This document shows positions 52,794 through 61,605 of a stretch of 64,000 nt of DNA, one piece after another. The notes under the pieces were generated by a model. That model worked only from the letters and a program-made list of their open reading frames with translations. It made no database searches and was not told the origin of the DNA. The first letter of the stretch is position 1; each line of letters opens with the position of its first letter. Position numbers and translations under genes: made by a program. Origin of the DNA: JBNKFV01 sp050290265 (GTDB taxonomy: Bacteria; Pseudomonadota; Gammaproteobacteria; Pseudomonadales; Cellvibrionaceae); assembly GCA_050290265.1 (NCBI GenBank), contig JBNKHI010000005.1, positions 1 to 64,000 on the forward strand, read 5' to 3'.

Positions 52794-53591
52794 TTAGGCC
52801 GCTTTGTCGACAGTATTTGAATACACTGGCACTAAATGGTGCAACTGCTCACGGGCATCACTCCAGTGTAAAAGGCTGATCTCGCCATTGGGGTATTCTA
52901 CGGCGGCGGTACAGCTTTCTACCCAGTCACCATCGTTGATATAGAGTAAGCCACCTTCCTTGCGTAAATTAGCGCTGTGAATATGTCCACAGACTACGCC
53001 ATCAACGCCACGGCGTTTAGCTTCAAAGAGTGCCGCATCTTCGAAGCGACGAATAGCGGCGGTAGCATTTTTAACTTTGTTTTTGATGTAGTTCGCCAGA
53101 GACCAGTAAGGGAACCCCAGTCGGGCACGAGCTCGGTTGTACCAGCGGTTGAGTGTGAGGAGGAATGTATAGCCATGGTCGCCTATCCATGACTGAAGCT
53201 TTCCACAACACACGGCACTGTCGAATTCGTCGCCATGCAGTAACAACAGTTTCCCATGGGCAATACTGTTGTAAACGTAATCGCGATGTACCTCTAGGCC
53301 CTGGTAGTTAGTTCCACAGTAATCCCTTAGTGGTTCATCGTGATTGCCGGGGATATAGATAACTTTGCAACCGCTCTTTGCTCGGTCGAGAAGGTGTTGC
53401 AGAACTTTCTGATGGCTGATTGGCCAGTAAATTTGTCGCTTAAGGGCCCAAAAGTCGACCACGTCGCCGACCAGAAATAAGTGTTCGCACTCAATGTTTT
53501 CGAGAAAATCCAGCAGGAACTCGGCCCTGCAGTCTTTGTAACCCAAGTGTATGTCCGAAAGCCATACGGCCTTATAGCGATGTGTTGTCAT
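52794..53591 (-). CDS. UDP-2,3-diacylglucosamine diphosphatase-like metallophosphoesterase
   Basis: A 265-aa cytosolic calcineurin-like phosphoesterase. Metal-binding motifs appear in order: WLSDIHLGYKD, FLVGDVVDFWAL, YIPGNHDEPL, LLLHGDEFD and VCGHIHSANL. The layout matches LpxH-related enzymes of the YbbF/LpxH2 group that cut UDP-2,3-diacylglucosamine in lipid A synthesis; it is longer than E. coli LpxH (240 aa). Whether it is the main LpxH or a paralogue cannot be judged from the window. No clear ribosome site; the ATG is the first in frame. Confidence 0.82.
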   Translation of the reverse strand: MTTHRYKAVWLSDIHLGYKDCRAEFLLDFLENIECEHLFLVGDVVDFWALKRQIYWPISHQKVLQHLLDRAKSGCKVIYIPGNHDEPLRDYCGTNYQGLEVHRDYVYNSIAHGKLLLLHGDEFDSAVCCGKLQSWIGDHGYTFLLTLNRWYNRARARLGFPYWSLANYIKNKVKNATAAIRRFEDAALFEAKRRGVDGVVCGHIHSANLRKEGGLLYINDGDWVESCTAAVEYPNGEISLLHWSDAREQLHHLVPVYSNTVDKAA

Positions 53592-54116
53592 ATTTGCCGC
53601 CTGTTAGTGTCTACCGCTTAAAAGTAAGAAAAGGCGATGACAGAACCATGACAGGAAATTGATGATTTTATGAACTATCCGCTCATTTTGAGCTGTGTAG
53701 TGCTGTCTGTTGGGTGACTGGTGCCAAAATTTGAGGTGGAGGTGGTATCCAAATTAGTGAATAATCGATTAAAATTGCCACCGGGGGCAGGGCTGTGGGT
53801 TTATTGATGTAAATCACAATACTATTTGCCGAGTTGTGTAACTTGCCCGCTTTTTTAGCCTGTTCGTTTTAGATTTCTTGCAGTTGCCGTCGTCGAAGCC
53901 CCTTTAGTACTGAGTTTTCCGCTAGCTGTTATAGCCATCAGGGTGTCATTTGTAGGCCCGACTATACTTTCTAAGGCTGACTTGGCTGTGGCATATGAGG
54001 TATGTATGGAACCAGCAACGCTCGTCTTTTCTTTAAGGAATCGCTCAATGTTACCTATCTTTGTTCGTTGTCGCCGCGCCGCGTCATAAAATGGATTCTT
54101 TTTCAGGATGAAGAAT
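53592..54116. other. 525-base intergenic region with a candidate Crp/Fnr site
   Basis: No gene is recognised between the divergent phosphoesterase and GGDEF-EAL genes. It is fairly AT-rich. The only distinct element is TTGATGTAAATCAC (53804-53817), near the Fnr/Anr consensus TTGAT-N4-ATCAA (one mismatch) and also similar to a Crp site (TCACA half). It is about 300 bases before the GGDEF-EAL start. Confidence 0.4.
53804..53817. promoter_or_regulatory. Candidate Fnr/Anr- or Crp-type site
   Basis: TTGAT-GTAA-ATCAC matches nine of ten defined Fnr positions. Extended, ATTGA-TGTAAA-TCACA also resembles a Crp/Vfr site. Position relative to a promoter is unknown. Confidence 0.35.
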
Positions 54117-56906
54117 ATGCTCAGATTTAATGAATTGCCGTTGCGCGTTACCCTGACGGCATGGATCGTTACGACCTCATTGATAACATTAGTTTGTACG
54201 CTGATACTGAGTTATAGCCACGCGCTCCAGCACACGGTCGCTGAACAGGTGGATTACCGCGATGATCTTTATCAAGCGTTGGCCAATATGGATACCGCAA
54301 AACAGTCGTCGTTGACAGCCTATTTGAGCCAGCAGAAAGATCTCAAAGCTGCGGCGCTGCTTTATCCTGATGGTACTGAAAACAGCATCTTGACTGACGC
54401 TGTACCCCCTACGCTTTCAATGTCTACTACTACTGAACCCCCATCTGCAACACAGCACCGTCTCACCGCATCAAGATTGGAACTGCTCCAGCCTATTTAT
54501 CAGGAACACAATAACAAGCCTATCCTGTTTCTCTATACTGCCGCCGATATCAGTGACAGTATTCAGCGTTTGCAATATCAGTATCTTATTTTAGCCAGCC
54601 TCTTTGTCACTGTGGGGTTGATTGCCGTATTAGCAGTAACGAGCAGCTTACGTAAACGTGTCACTCGGCCACTGGAGATCCTCGCACAAAATGCTGGTCT
54701 TATTTCGCGAGGTGAATATGGCGTGCTCAGCAGTTATGACGGGCAGAACGAAATAGGTCGGCTAGCCCACTCTCTGAATTTAATTGGACGAGCGTCTGCT
54801 CTTTATGTTGCTAATATCGAGAGCCGAAATCAGCAGTTAACAACCTTTTTAAATTCCGGGTTGGTTGCTATGGCGGTGGTATCGGTTGAGGGACATTTTG
54901 TTGAAGCAAATACACATTGGCTCAGTATTACAGAGTTAGATCTTGATGAATTGGAGGGTACGAGCGTAGCTGACTTGATTCATCCTGAATCCGCTGAGGA
55001 ATTTCTACAGGCCTATCAGCGCTTGCAGGCTAGCTGGGACGAGGTTGAAATGAATGTAAAAATTCATTCGGCTGCGCGAGAAGGGTATCGCTGGGTGCAT
55101 TTATTAGCGAAAAGGTTACAGCTTTTGGATACCGACAAGCCGGTAATCTTATACTTTATGCGGGATATCCAAGCTAAAATTAAATACGAAAGTGAGCTGA
55201 AGTTATCGGCAGTTGCCTTTGAAACTCAGGAAGCCATTGTTATTTTTGATGCTGAAAAAAATGTCATTAAAGTGAATTCTGCTTTTTGTAAGGTGACGGG
55301 CTACTCGTCAGATGAGGTTATCGGAAGATCGCCGGCTATGTTGCGCTCCGATCGTTATGATCAGGAATTTTTTTCTCGGATATGGGCCCAAGTTGATGAG
55401 GTTGGACATTGGGAAGGTGAAATTTGGGATAAGCGCAGTGATGGCAGTGTTTCACCTGACTGGCACACTATTTCTGTCGTCGTGGATGAGTTTGGGAATA
55501 CGACGCATTATGTTGGTTTTTTTCGTGATATATCTGAGCAAAAACAGGCCGAGAAAGAAATTAAGAAGTTGGCTTTTTATGATGATTTAACAGGTTTGCC
55601 TAATCGACGCTTTTTTTATAAGCGTTTGCATCAGACGGTGGCGTCTTGCTGCCGCCGCGACTCAAGGGCCGCGCTACTATTTGTCGACCTGGACCATTTC
55701 AAGGATGTTAATGATTCTCTCGGTCATCTCATTGGCGACCAGCTGTTAAAAGAAGTGGCCGTGCGTTTAAATCAAACCGTTCGTGCAGAAGATACTATCG
55801 CGCGTTTAGGCGGCGACGAATTTGTTATTCTACTGGAAAATATTAGTGGCGATTACGCTGCTGCAACTGTTTCTGCTGAAATGTTGGCCGAACGCATTAT
55901 GGTTTTGTTGTCGCAGCCAGTTACTATCAATGAACACACGTTGAAAATAACCACCAGTATTGGTATCAGTATGATTTCATCTGATATTAATAATGTTAAT
56001 GATGTGTTGCGGCAGGCTGACATGGCAATGTACCAGTCTAAGGAAGCTGGTCGCTCGACGGTACGCTTTTTTAGTGAAGAAATGCAGCAGTATGCCAGCG
56101 CACGTATGCAGTTGCGGTCAGACTTGGAGGTGGCGATTAGTCAAAACCAGTTTTGTTTGGCTTTGCAGCCTCAGGTGGATGTGATCGACGGCTCCTTGCA
56201 TGGTGTTGAAGCGTTAATTCGTTGGCAGCACCCACAAAAAGGTTTGTTAAATCCTGGGGATTTTTTGTCAATTGCAGAAGAGTCAGATTTAATTATCGAT
56301 ATTGGTAATTGGGCGTTAATAGAGGCCTGCCGTATTCAGCGAGAGCTGCTCGAGTTGGGCGTAGGTTATGGTCGTCTCGCTATTAATATTGATCCCAAGC
56401 ACTTCCATCGTCCCCGTTTTGTTGAGGAAACAATCGCGATAATACAGTCTCATAAAGGCATCCCTGAAAATCTCTGTATCGAAATTACTGAAGGTGTGGC
56501 TATCGATAATTTACAAGAAGCTGCTGATAAAATTAAATGCCTACAACAGGCCGGGGTTTGGGTGGCTATTGATGATTTTGGCGTTGGTTATTCGTCACTG
56601 AGCTATTTGGTTAATTTGCAAGCAAAGGAGCTTAAGTTGGATCGTTCTTTTATTTTGCAATTAGCGGAGAAGCATGAAGCTCGGGTAATGGTTAAAAGTG
56701 TTTTATCTTTAGCGGAGAAACTTGGATTTCATGTGGTTGCCGAGGGCGTTGAAACTGACAATCAGCGTACCTTGTTAGCAAGTTTGGGTTGCTCGACATT
56801 TCAGGGCTATTTTGAATCAAAGCCCCTGCTTGAAGCTGATTTTTTTAGCTATGCTAAAGCTAAAGAGCATAGGCCACGCTCTAACTATTCTTATCGCGCC
56901 TATTAG
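54117..56906 (+). CDS. Membrane HAMP-PAS-PAS-GGDEF-EAL protein
   Basis: A 929-aa inner-membrane c-di-GMP protein. TM1 (about 10-32), a periplasmic region rich in Thr and Ser, TM2 (about 155-175), HAMP (RPLEILAQNAGLISRGEYG), two PAS domains (about 240-360 and 365-480; HFVEANTHWLSI and IKVNSAFCKVTGYSSDEVIG), GGDEF (565-569) with a RAED inhibitory site five residues before, and EAL (E698-A-L). EAL residues are kept in NIDPKHF, EITEG, DDFGVGYSS, KLDRSF, EGVE and FQGY. Both activities are possible. ATG 54117 is preferred since AGGA lies eight bases before it; ATG 54108 is in frame but overlaps that site. Confidence 0.92.
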   Translation: MLRFNELPLRVTLTAWIVTTSLITLVCTLILSYSHALQHTVAEQVDYRDDLYQALANMDTAKQSSLTAYLSQQKDLKAAALLYPDGTENSILTDAVPPTLSMSTTTEPPSATQHRLTASRLELLQPIYQEHNNKPILFLYTAADISDSIQRLQYQYLILASLFVTVGLIAVLAVTSSLRKRVTRPLEILAQNAGLISRGEYGVLSSYDGQNEIGRLAHSLNLIGRASALYVANIESRNQQLTTFLNSGLVAMAVVSVEGHFVEANTHWLSITELDLDELEGTSVADLIHPESAEEFLQAYQRLQASWDEVEMNVKIHSAAREGYRWVHLLAKRLQLLDTDKPVILYFMRDIQAKIKYESELKLSAVAFETQEAIVIFDAEKNVIKVNSAFCKVTGYSSDEVIGRSPAMLRSDRYDQEFFSRIWAQVDEVGHWEGEIWDKRSDGSVSPDWHTISVVVDEFGNTTHYVGFFRDISEQKQAEKEIKKLAFYDDLTGLPNRRFFYKRLHQTVASCCRRDSRAALLFVDLDHFKDVNDSLGHLIGDQLLKEVAVRLNQTVRAEDTIARLGGDEFVILLENISGDYAAATVSAEMLAERIMVLLSQPVTINEHTLKITTSIGISMISSDINNVNDVLRQADMAMYQSKEAGRSTVRFFSEEMQQYASARMQLRSDLEVAISQNQFCLALQPQVDVIDGSLHGVEALIRWQHPQKGLLNPGDFLSIAEESDLIIDIGNWALIEACRIQRELLELGVGYGRLAINIDPKHFHRPRFVEETIAIIQSHKGIPENLCIEITEGVAIDNLQEAADKIKCLQQAGVWVAIDDFGVGYSSLSYLVNLQAKELKLDRSFILQLAEKHEARVMVKSVLSLAEKLGFHVVAEGVETDNQRTLLASLGCSTFQGYFESKPLLEADFFSYAKAKEHRPRSNYSYRAY

Positions 56907-57059
56907 CCAGCTAATGGACGTTGCGGGAAATGCTATGTTTTGACGGGGCAGGTTTTAATTAAACAATCAATATGTTAGCCGGATTTACTTGAGTTGTTGT
57001 TACAAAAGAAGTCAATGGTATATAGTCTAATGATAGGCTTTATGTCAGATTTAGTATGG

Positions 57060-58436
57060 TCATTGTTGGTGAACGGCCGTGGCATCCAGCAGGTTTTCTT
57101 GTAATACGCTGAGCATATCTTTCAGAGGCTGCGCTTCCTGCACTACAAGCGGGTCTTTTGATCGCAGTAATTTTTCGCCCGCTCTAAAAATGCGTTGGCA
57201 AAGATCTACAAATAACAACTGTGTTTGTTCTGCTTCCAATAGATCAAGTAGTGATTTTTCCTGCGATTCAATAGCTTCATTCAAAATGATAAGGGATTCT
57301 ATATCGATATAGCCCGAGGCGCGATAGACGGTTAATACACGTTGTACGAAGGTGCTGTATTTTAGGCCCGCAATATTTTTCTCTGAGGGTTTGAATTTGA
57401 TATCTGTAAAAATTAAAAATTCTAACAATGCGCAAACGGTCAGCGCCCGACTCATTACTGATTGGCTTAGCGCCTCTTTGTTAAACTGCTGGCTGAGTTC
57501 TGTCGGTGCCGGCTCGAAAACAGTGAGTGCCAGTGTTTGGCTGGCAGCGCGAAAGGCGGCGGTGGGGAACATAATAGCATGCATGCGTACATAGGATTGC
57601 AGGAGCCCAATAGACTTCGGTTGTGTCGGTAAGCTGTTTCTTTTGCTGATGAGTGTTTCAGCTAATGCTAAAAACTGACCGCCTGCACTTTGGTTTTTTA
57701 AAATTTTCCCCAATGGAAAGCCGCCACCGGCGGGTAGTTCATGATGCTCAGTCGCTGCCATCCCTATTTCTTTATCATGTGGAAAACTTTGTTCCAGTAG
57801 CACTTGTGATATTAGTGCATGAGTTGTTTTTCTCCGCTTTTGTGCGTCAGATAACTGGTGAAGTGGTTGAAGTAATTCCTTTGGTATGTGCAGCAAGCCA
57901 AGGTCGCGGAATAGCCCTGCAGTAAAAACGCTGGATGTAAATTCGGGTGTTTTATTGGCCTGTTTAGCAAGCAATGCTGACAGCCAGGCTCCGGTTAGTG
58001 CATGTTGATAGCGTTCAGGTTGACGTTTTTTTAGTACGGTTAATTTTTGAAGCAGCACGCGTGGGAAATCTTTTTGTAAGCACAGATGCCTGAGCGGATC
58101 ACTGAACTGTACTGTTTCGTGGACCGCAAAAAGATCTTTTTCTTTTGAGATAAAACGGTGGATGTCGTTCCAGATAGATTTGTTGTTTAGGCAGCTATTG
58201 AGGTGTGTCGATTGGTCAACTGGACGACTGAGTCTGTGTTCAACCAGTTGCGCCATAACTTTTGGCGAACATCTCGTTCCTTTTTTTACCAGGAGAACGC
58301 CTTTGTCATTTTTAATATCCTCGCTGACAATACATTCATCCTGCTGACTGACTTCGCCCAAGTGTTCAACATAGTCGGGGCTATCACAAGGATCAAACTC
58401 ACTTTTATCGGGTTGCTGGGTACTGGTCTTCAGCAT
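57060..58436 (-). CDS. HD-GYP-like protein with degenerate active site
   Basis: A 458-aa soluble protein with a mid-protein HD-GYP-like region (about 135-265). Several landmarks remain: H145 (YQHALTG), H206 (THALISQ), H231-H232-E233 and GGGFP. But the HD pair is R177-D178 (GLFRDLGLLHIP) and the later VADxYDA motif reads LALAETL. Loss of the key His and Asp makes phosphodiesterase activity unlikely. The C-terminal part (about 300-458) is helical and unrecognised. It converges with the GGDEF-EAL gene (153-base gap without a clear terminator) and is divergent from the canonical HD-GYP gene. No clear ribosome site. Confidence 0.75.
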   Translation of the reverse strand: MLKTSTQQPDKSEFDPCDSPDYVEHLGEVSQQDECIVSEDIKNDKGVLLVKKGTRCSPKVMAQLVEHRLSRPVDQSTHLNSCLNNKSIWNDIHRFISKEKDLFAVHETVQFSDPLRHLCLQKDFPRVLLQKLTVLKKRQPERYQHALTGAWLSALLAKQANKTPEFTSSVFTAGLFRDLGLLHIPKELLQPLHQLSDAQKRRKTTHALISQVLLEQSFPHDKEIGMAATEHHELPAGGGFPLGKILKNQSAGGQFLALAETLISKRNSLPTQPKSIGLLQSYVRMHAIMFPTAAFRAASQTLALTVFEPAPTELSQQFNKEALSQSVMSRALTVCALLEFLIFTDIKFKPSEKNIAGLKYSTFVQRVLTVYRASGYIDIESLIILNEAIESQEKSLLDLLEAEQTQLLFVDLCQRIFRAGEKLLRSKDPLVVQEAQPLKDMLSVLQENLLDATAVHQQ

Positions 58437-58701
58437 GGGGGTTTAGAATTCTCTCTTTCAGCTGGGTCGTTGGTGTCATGACAGGTGTCTAGGGGGTTAA
58501 GCCATTATACTATACTTGGGGGGAGTGGAGCGGAAGGGAACATAGCTAAGATTGGCCCCTGTTTTTTTAACTGTGTAGTGTTTTTCGTTGATAAATCAGA
58601 TATAAAGTGGAACAGAGCCAGTGCAATGAATGTTTATTCCAAGTTGTTCTTGCTGGTTGTCTATGCGGCCTAGAGAAAGAATAACGAAAGTTGGTGAGTG
58701 C

Positions 58702-59937
58702 ATGAGCCTTAATGAAAATAATGTAATAAAGCGCATTTCAATCGAGCAGTTGGAGGTGGGTATGTTTATTACCGACCTCAACAATGACTGGGTCCCAGAC
58801 CAGAATTTTTCCCGCAAAGGCTTGATTACTCGTCCAGAGGTTATAGAGCAGATTCGCAAGCTGGGTGTTACACAGCTTTATATTGATGTCAGTAAAGGCA
58901 AAGATTGTGCTTTAGGGGTGGCCAAAGGCGTTATTGACAGAGCGAATGAGAAGGCGATTGTTGAACAGTACCAAAAAGCCGGTCCCGTCCCGCCTGTTCC
59001 GAAAGTGCCTATCGAAGAGGAAATAGGCAATGCCAAGGATATTCAAATTGAGGCCACGGCCCTTATTGGTCGCATTCTTACTGATGTGAAAATGGGCAAG
59101 TCGGTTGATGTCCTGCCTGTTTCTGCTATGGCGAGTGGCATGGTTGAATCATTGATAAGTAACCGGAATGCACTGGCCTGTGTAACCCGTTTGCGGGACA
59201 AAGATCGTTATTTAATGGAGCACTCTTTTAACGTGAGTGTGTTGATGGGGATTTTGGCTGCATCCCAAGGGTACAGTGGCGCAGTGTTAGAGGAGATGGT
59301 CACTGGGGCGTTGTTGCATGATGTGGGAAAAATTCGTATTGACGACGCCGTGCTACATAAACCGGGCCAGCTGACCCCTGACGAGTGGCAGGAAATGAAA
59401 AATCATGTCACCTACGGTGAAGAGGTCTTGCGCAGTAGCCCCGGTATTACGCCAATAATGCTGGATATTTGCGCTCAACACCACGAGCGTTTGGATGGTG
59501 GTGGGTATCCGCGAGGGCTGAGTGCTAAGGATTTACCCGTTCATAGCCGAATGGCATCTGTGGCGGATGTTTACGATGCAATAACCGCTGAAAGGGTTTA
59601 TCACAAGGGGATGTCACCTACCGCTGCATTGAAGAAACTGATGGAGTGGAGTGGCGAGGGGCATCTGGATCGGTCGTTGGTCTATGCCTTTGTGCAGGCG
59701 ATGGGGGTATATCCCATTGGTAGCGTCGTAGAGCTGGACAATAAAAAGTTGGCGATTGTCATGGATCCTAACGAGAATCAGCCGAATAAACCTAAAGTAT
59801 TGGTCGTGTATGATTTGAAGTTAAGCCGTTACGACAATCGTCATCGCCTTGATCTGGCCGAGCCACGTTGTGGCCGAACCATTGTGCGAGCGGTTTACGG
59901 AGAAAACTACGGCATTAAGCTCGCAGACTTTTTGTAG
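58702..59937 (+). CDS. DUF3391 / HD-GYP c-di-GMP phosphodiesterase
   Basis: A 411-aa cytoplasmic enzyme expected to hydrolyse c-di-GMP to pGpG or GMP. It has DUF3391 (residues 8-65; QLEVGMFITDLNNDW) and a complete HD-GYP domain: H174 (MEHSFNVS), H206-D207-x-G-K, H235 (KNHVTYGEE), H260-H261-E and GGGYP (266-270), D289 (VADVYDAIT). It has the same layout as the degenerate protein at 3274-4629. ATG 58702 fits the DUF3391 start; longer in-frame starts at 58663 and 58630 exist. No strong ribosome site precedes any of them. It converges with the J-domain gene, 21 bases apart. Confidence 0.92.
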   Translation: MSLNENNVIKRISIEQLEVGMFITDLNNDWVPDQNFSRKGLITRPEVIEQIRKLGVTQLYIDVSKGKDCALGVAKGVIDRANEKAIVEQYQKAGPVPPVPKVPIEEEIGNAKDIQIEATALIGRILTDVKMGKSVDVLPVSAMASGMVESLISNRNALACVTRLRDKDRYLMEHSFNVSVLMGILAASQGYSGAVLEEMVTGALLHDVGKIRIDDAVLHKPGQLTPDEWQEMKNHVTYGEEVLRSSPGITPIMLDICAQHHERLDGGGYPRGLSAKDLPVHSRMASVADVYDAITAERVYHKGMSPTAALKKLMEWSGEGHLDRSLVYAFVQAMGVYPIGSVVELDNKKLAIVMDPNENQPNKPKVLVVYDLKLSRYDNRHRLDLAEPRCGRTIVRAVYGENYGIKLADFL

Positions 59938-59958
59938 TGCGACATGCGCGCGGTGATT

Positions 59959-60573
59959 TTATTGGGAATAGGCTTTACGTAGTACTTCATAAGCTTCGCG
60001 CAATAAAATGAAATCTCCGCTCTTGCCGCCGCGATCAGGGTGTTTGTCAGCGATGAGACGCCGGTAAGTATCCTTTATTGTTTTCCAGTTAGTGCCTGGT
60101 TCGAGCCCTAGGATCTCCCAGGCATCAGTCGCATCAACGTGAGTACGATAGCGCTGCCAAAATGTGCTGATCAGGTTGGCGACGTCTTCGTCGGTGGTGC
60201 CAGAGAGATTACGCCAATCCAAATAATAATCACGCAGTGAATTCTCATTCAGAGCGGGCCAATCCTGATCCGTCTTTGGGCGTGGTCGTATGCAAATTTC
60301 CAGCGCTGAAATGTACAAGTGTTCACCGCTATGCCAAAGCTTAACCTGTAGTTGATAGAGTGCGTTCATAAGCAAAAAATGTTTTTGAAACAACGCTAGA
60401 TTGGGCGACTCAGAGAGGGTGATCACCGCCGCGAAATCCGCCGCTAAATGAGTCATCAATTCGTGTTCAGAAATTGGAGTCGTTTGCTTGCGTAAATAAG
60501 CAATAACCTTTAACAGTAAAGGGTTTTGGTGTTCTATCAGCATGGTTGGGTTCGCGTCATTAGTTTGATTCAT
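59959..60573 (-). CDS. J-domain protein (DNAJ-related family)
   Basis: A protein of about 204 aa from this ATG; a TTG at 60642 would give 227 aa and neither start has a good ribosome site. The C-terminal 55 residues form a J domain (AWEILGLEPGTNWKTIKDTY, with the HPD motif in KHPDRGG and REAYEVL), which stimulates Hsp70 ATPase. The N-terminal part (NPLLLKVIAYLR, SEHELMTHL, FQKHFLLMNALYQLQ) matches the DNAJ-related N-terminal domain found in marine gammaproteobacteria and Pseudomonas. Specific clients are unknown. It stands alone on the minus strand. Confidence 0.85.
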   Translation of the reverse strand: MNQTNDANPTMLIEHQNPLLLKVIAYLRKQTTPISEHELMTHLAADFAAVITLSESPNLALFQKHFLLMNALYQLQVKLWHSGEHLYISALEICIRPRPKTDQDWPALNENSLRDYYLDWRNLSGTTDEDVANLISTFWQRYRTHVDATDAWEILGLEPGTNWKTIKDTYRRLIADKHPDRGGKSGDFILLREAYEVLRKAYSQ

Positions 60574-60810
60574 GGTGAGCACGTGATTCAATAGTGCAGC
60601 GATTGTGAAAATTGTCTGCGGTTGGAATGAGTTTTTATCCAATATGCCATCATAAGCGTATGATAGCCGGTATGTCAGGGTAAACCTTGGAGCTGTAGTG
60701 CTCAGTGCTTAAACTGCCAATCTATTTTGTTGGCTGATTTCACGACAATAAACCGCCCACTTGCCAAAATTTCTGCGTGGGCGGCCAATAATATTTATCA
60801 CAGGTTTTTT

Positions 60811-61596
60811 ATGTCTAAACCCCAAAAAAGGTTACTCACCGTGCTTGAGCGCGAGGACCTTAGCAACAATCTACGCCGCTTCGTGCTTGGTGGGCCAAAT
60901 TTAGAGGGCTTCACCGAGAACCAGGAAAGTGGTTATGTGAAACTGAATTTTTCTGCTAGCGACGGATCACCTATAGATTCAGAGTCGGCAGCCGAGCACA
61001 TTACTGACTTGCGCGTTCGCTCTTATACCATTCGTGCTCACTATCCTGAAGCAAAGCGATTAGTGTTGGATTTTGCTCTGCATGGCGATGGCGGGCCTGC
61101 TTCAGCCTGGGCTACGCGTGCGCAGCCGGGTGACCGTATTTTAGTCGCAGGGCCCGGTGCCAAAAAATTGGTCGATAACAGTGCGGACTGGTTTTTCATT
61201 GCGGGTGATTTGACGGCGTTACCGGCCATTGCGGTCAATCTGGAGCAGTTGCCGGAAACAGCCGTTGGCTATGCCGTCATTGAAGTCATAGATGAAACTG
61301 ATTGCTTGCCATTGGCAGTGCCGTCCGGTATTGAGATTCATTGGGTGATCAATCCTCATCCTGATCAGCCTAATAGTTTGCTTGCTGATAAGGTCCGTGC
61401 TTTACCTTGGCTGGATCATGGCCGAGTTAATGTCTGGGTAGCATGTGAATTTGAAGGGATGCGTACACTTCGCCGTTATTTCAAGCAAGAGCGTGAAGTG
61501 GCTAGAGGTGACCTTTACGCCAGTTGTTACTGGAAAATGGGTGATACCGATGAAGGTATGAAAGCCGCTAAACGTTCAGATCCAGAGGCTGACTAG
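60811..61596 (+). CDS. Siderophore-interacting-type FAD/NAD(P)H reductase
   Basis: A 261-aa cytosolic flavoprotein of the siderophore-interacting protein (ViuB/YqjH) family that reduces Fe(III)-siderophores. The FAD-binding RVRSYTIR, the phosphate-binding HGDGGPASAWA, and the C-terminal NAD(P)H-side WVACEFEGMRTLRRYF and YWKMGDTDEG are present. ATG 60811 is chosen because CAGG lies upstream and the length then fits the family; an in-frame start at 60727 adds 28 non-conserved residues. No siderophore receptor gene is nearby. tamA starts nine bases after the stop. Confidence 0.9.
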   Translation: MSKPQKRLLTVLEREDLSNNLRRFVLGGPNLEGFTENQESGYVKLNFSASDGSPIDSESAAEHITDLRVRSYTIRAHYPEAKRLVLDFALHGDGGPASAWATRAQPGDRILVAGPGAKKLVDNSADWFFIAGDLTALPAIAVNLEQLPETAVGYAVIEVIDETDCLPLAVPSGIEIHWVINPHPDQPNSLLADKVRALPWLDHGRVNVWVACEFEGMRTLRRYFKQEREVARGDLYASCYWKMGDTDEGMKAAKRSDPEAD

Positions 61597-61605
61597 GCCA
61601 AGCAA

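Noticed and set aside
60727..60810. Upstream in-frame extension of the siderophore-interacting protein
   Set aside because: The extra 28 residues are not like the family, and the internal ATG has a ribosome-site-like CAGG.
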